14,639 bases of DNA, taken from an uncultured Muribaculaceae bacterium (GTDB lineage Bacteria > Bacteroidota > Bacteroidia > Bacteroidales > Muribaculaceae). Shown here one piece after another: positions 14,586 through 14,639 of the stretch (position 1 is the stretch's first letter; every line of letters begins with the position of its first letter). Both the position numbers and the translations under genes were made by a program. Location of the stretch: positions 1 through 14,639 of the forward strand of contig CAJUKX010000047.1 in assembly GCA_910586975.1 (NCBI GenBank), read 5' to 3'. The notes under the pieces were generated by a model. The model was not told the origin of the DNA. It did no database searches and saw nothing but the letters and a program-made list of their open reading frames with translations.

Positions 14586-14639
<54 letters not shown>

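Overview
The window looks like a chromosomal segment of a Bacteroidales bacterium, probably a gut lineage near Muribaculaceae, Bacteroides or Prevotella; the genus cannot be fixed from sequence alone. Reasons: promoters match the Bacteroidota form (TTG, 19-20 bp, TAnnTTTG), secreted proteins carry short C-terminal sorting-like tails, BspA-type leucine-rich repeats and an arabinanase-like GH43 enzyme are present, and the tRNA genes do not encode CCA.

Layout. 1-450 (+) is the 3' end of dnaK, closed by a hairpin terminator. 593-3214 (+) is a secreted GH43 arabinanase-like enzyme with its own promoter. It meets the next unit head-on at a perfect 17-bp bidirectional terminator. 3285-6304 (-) is a two-gene unit of secreted proteins: a beta-helix protein (5363-6304, transcribed first) and a BspA-like LRR protein (3285-5351), driven by a promoter at 6430-6460. 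6556-9471 (-) is a secreted M16 zinc peptidase. 9486-9688 is a MITE-like palindromic element squeezed between the M16 gene and carB. 9700-14026 (-) is carAB, encoding both subunits of carbamoyl-phosphate synthetase for pyrimidine and arginine synthesis. A divergent promoter region at 14027-14308 separates carA from a tRNA operon (+): Thr(UGU), Tyr(GUA), Gly(UCC), Thr(GGU), the last cut by the window edge. The same order precedes tufB in E. coli, so a tuf gene is expected just beyond.

How it fits together. dnaK, carAB and the tRNAs are housekeeping. The region between dnaK and carB is a variable block of exported proteins: a polysaccharide-degrading enzyme, two surface repeat proteins and a periplasmic or outer-membrane peptidase. 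No SusC/SusD pair, transposase, integrase, phage gene or CRISPR array is visible.

Most interesting signals. (1) The LRR/beta-helix pair is bracketed by two almost identical terminator palindromes with a compensated base pair, and both of its genes have AT-rich cores between GC-rich ends. (2) A 203-bp element with perfect 19-bp terminal inverted repeats, a possible TTA duplication and a nested imperfect palindrome lies between carB and the peptidase gene. (3) The tRNA-Gly shows an apparent covarying change of the 19-56 tertiary pair, from G-C to A-U. No clearly new defence or mobile system was found.
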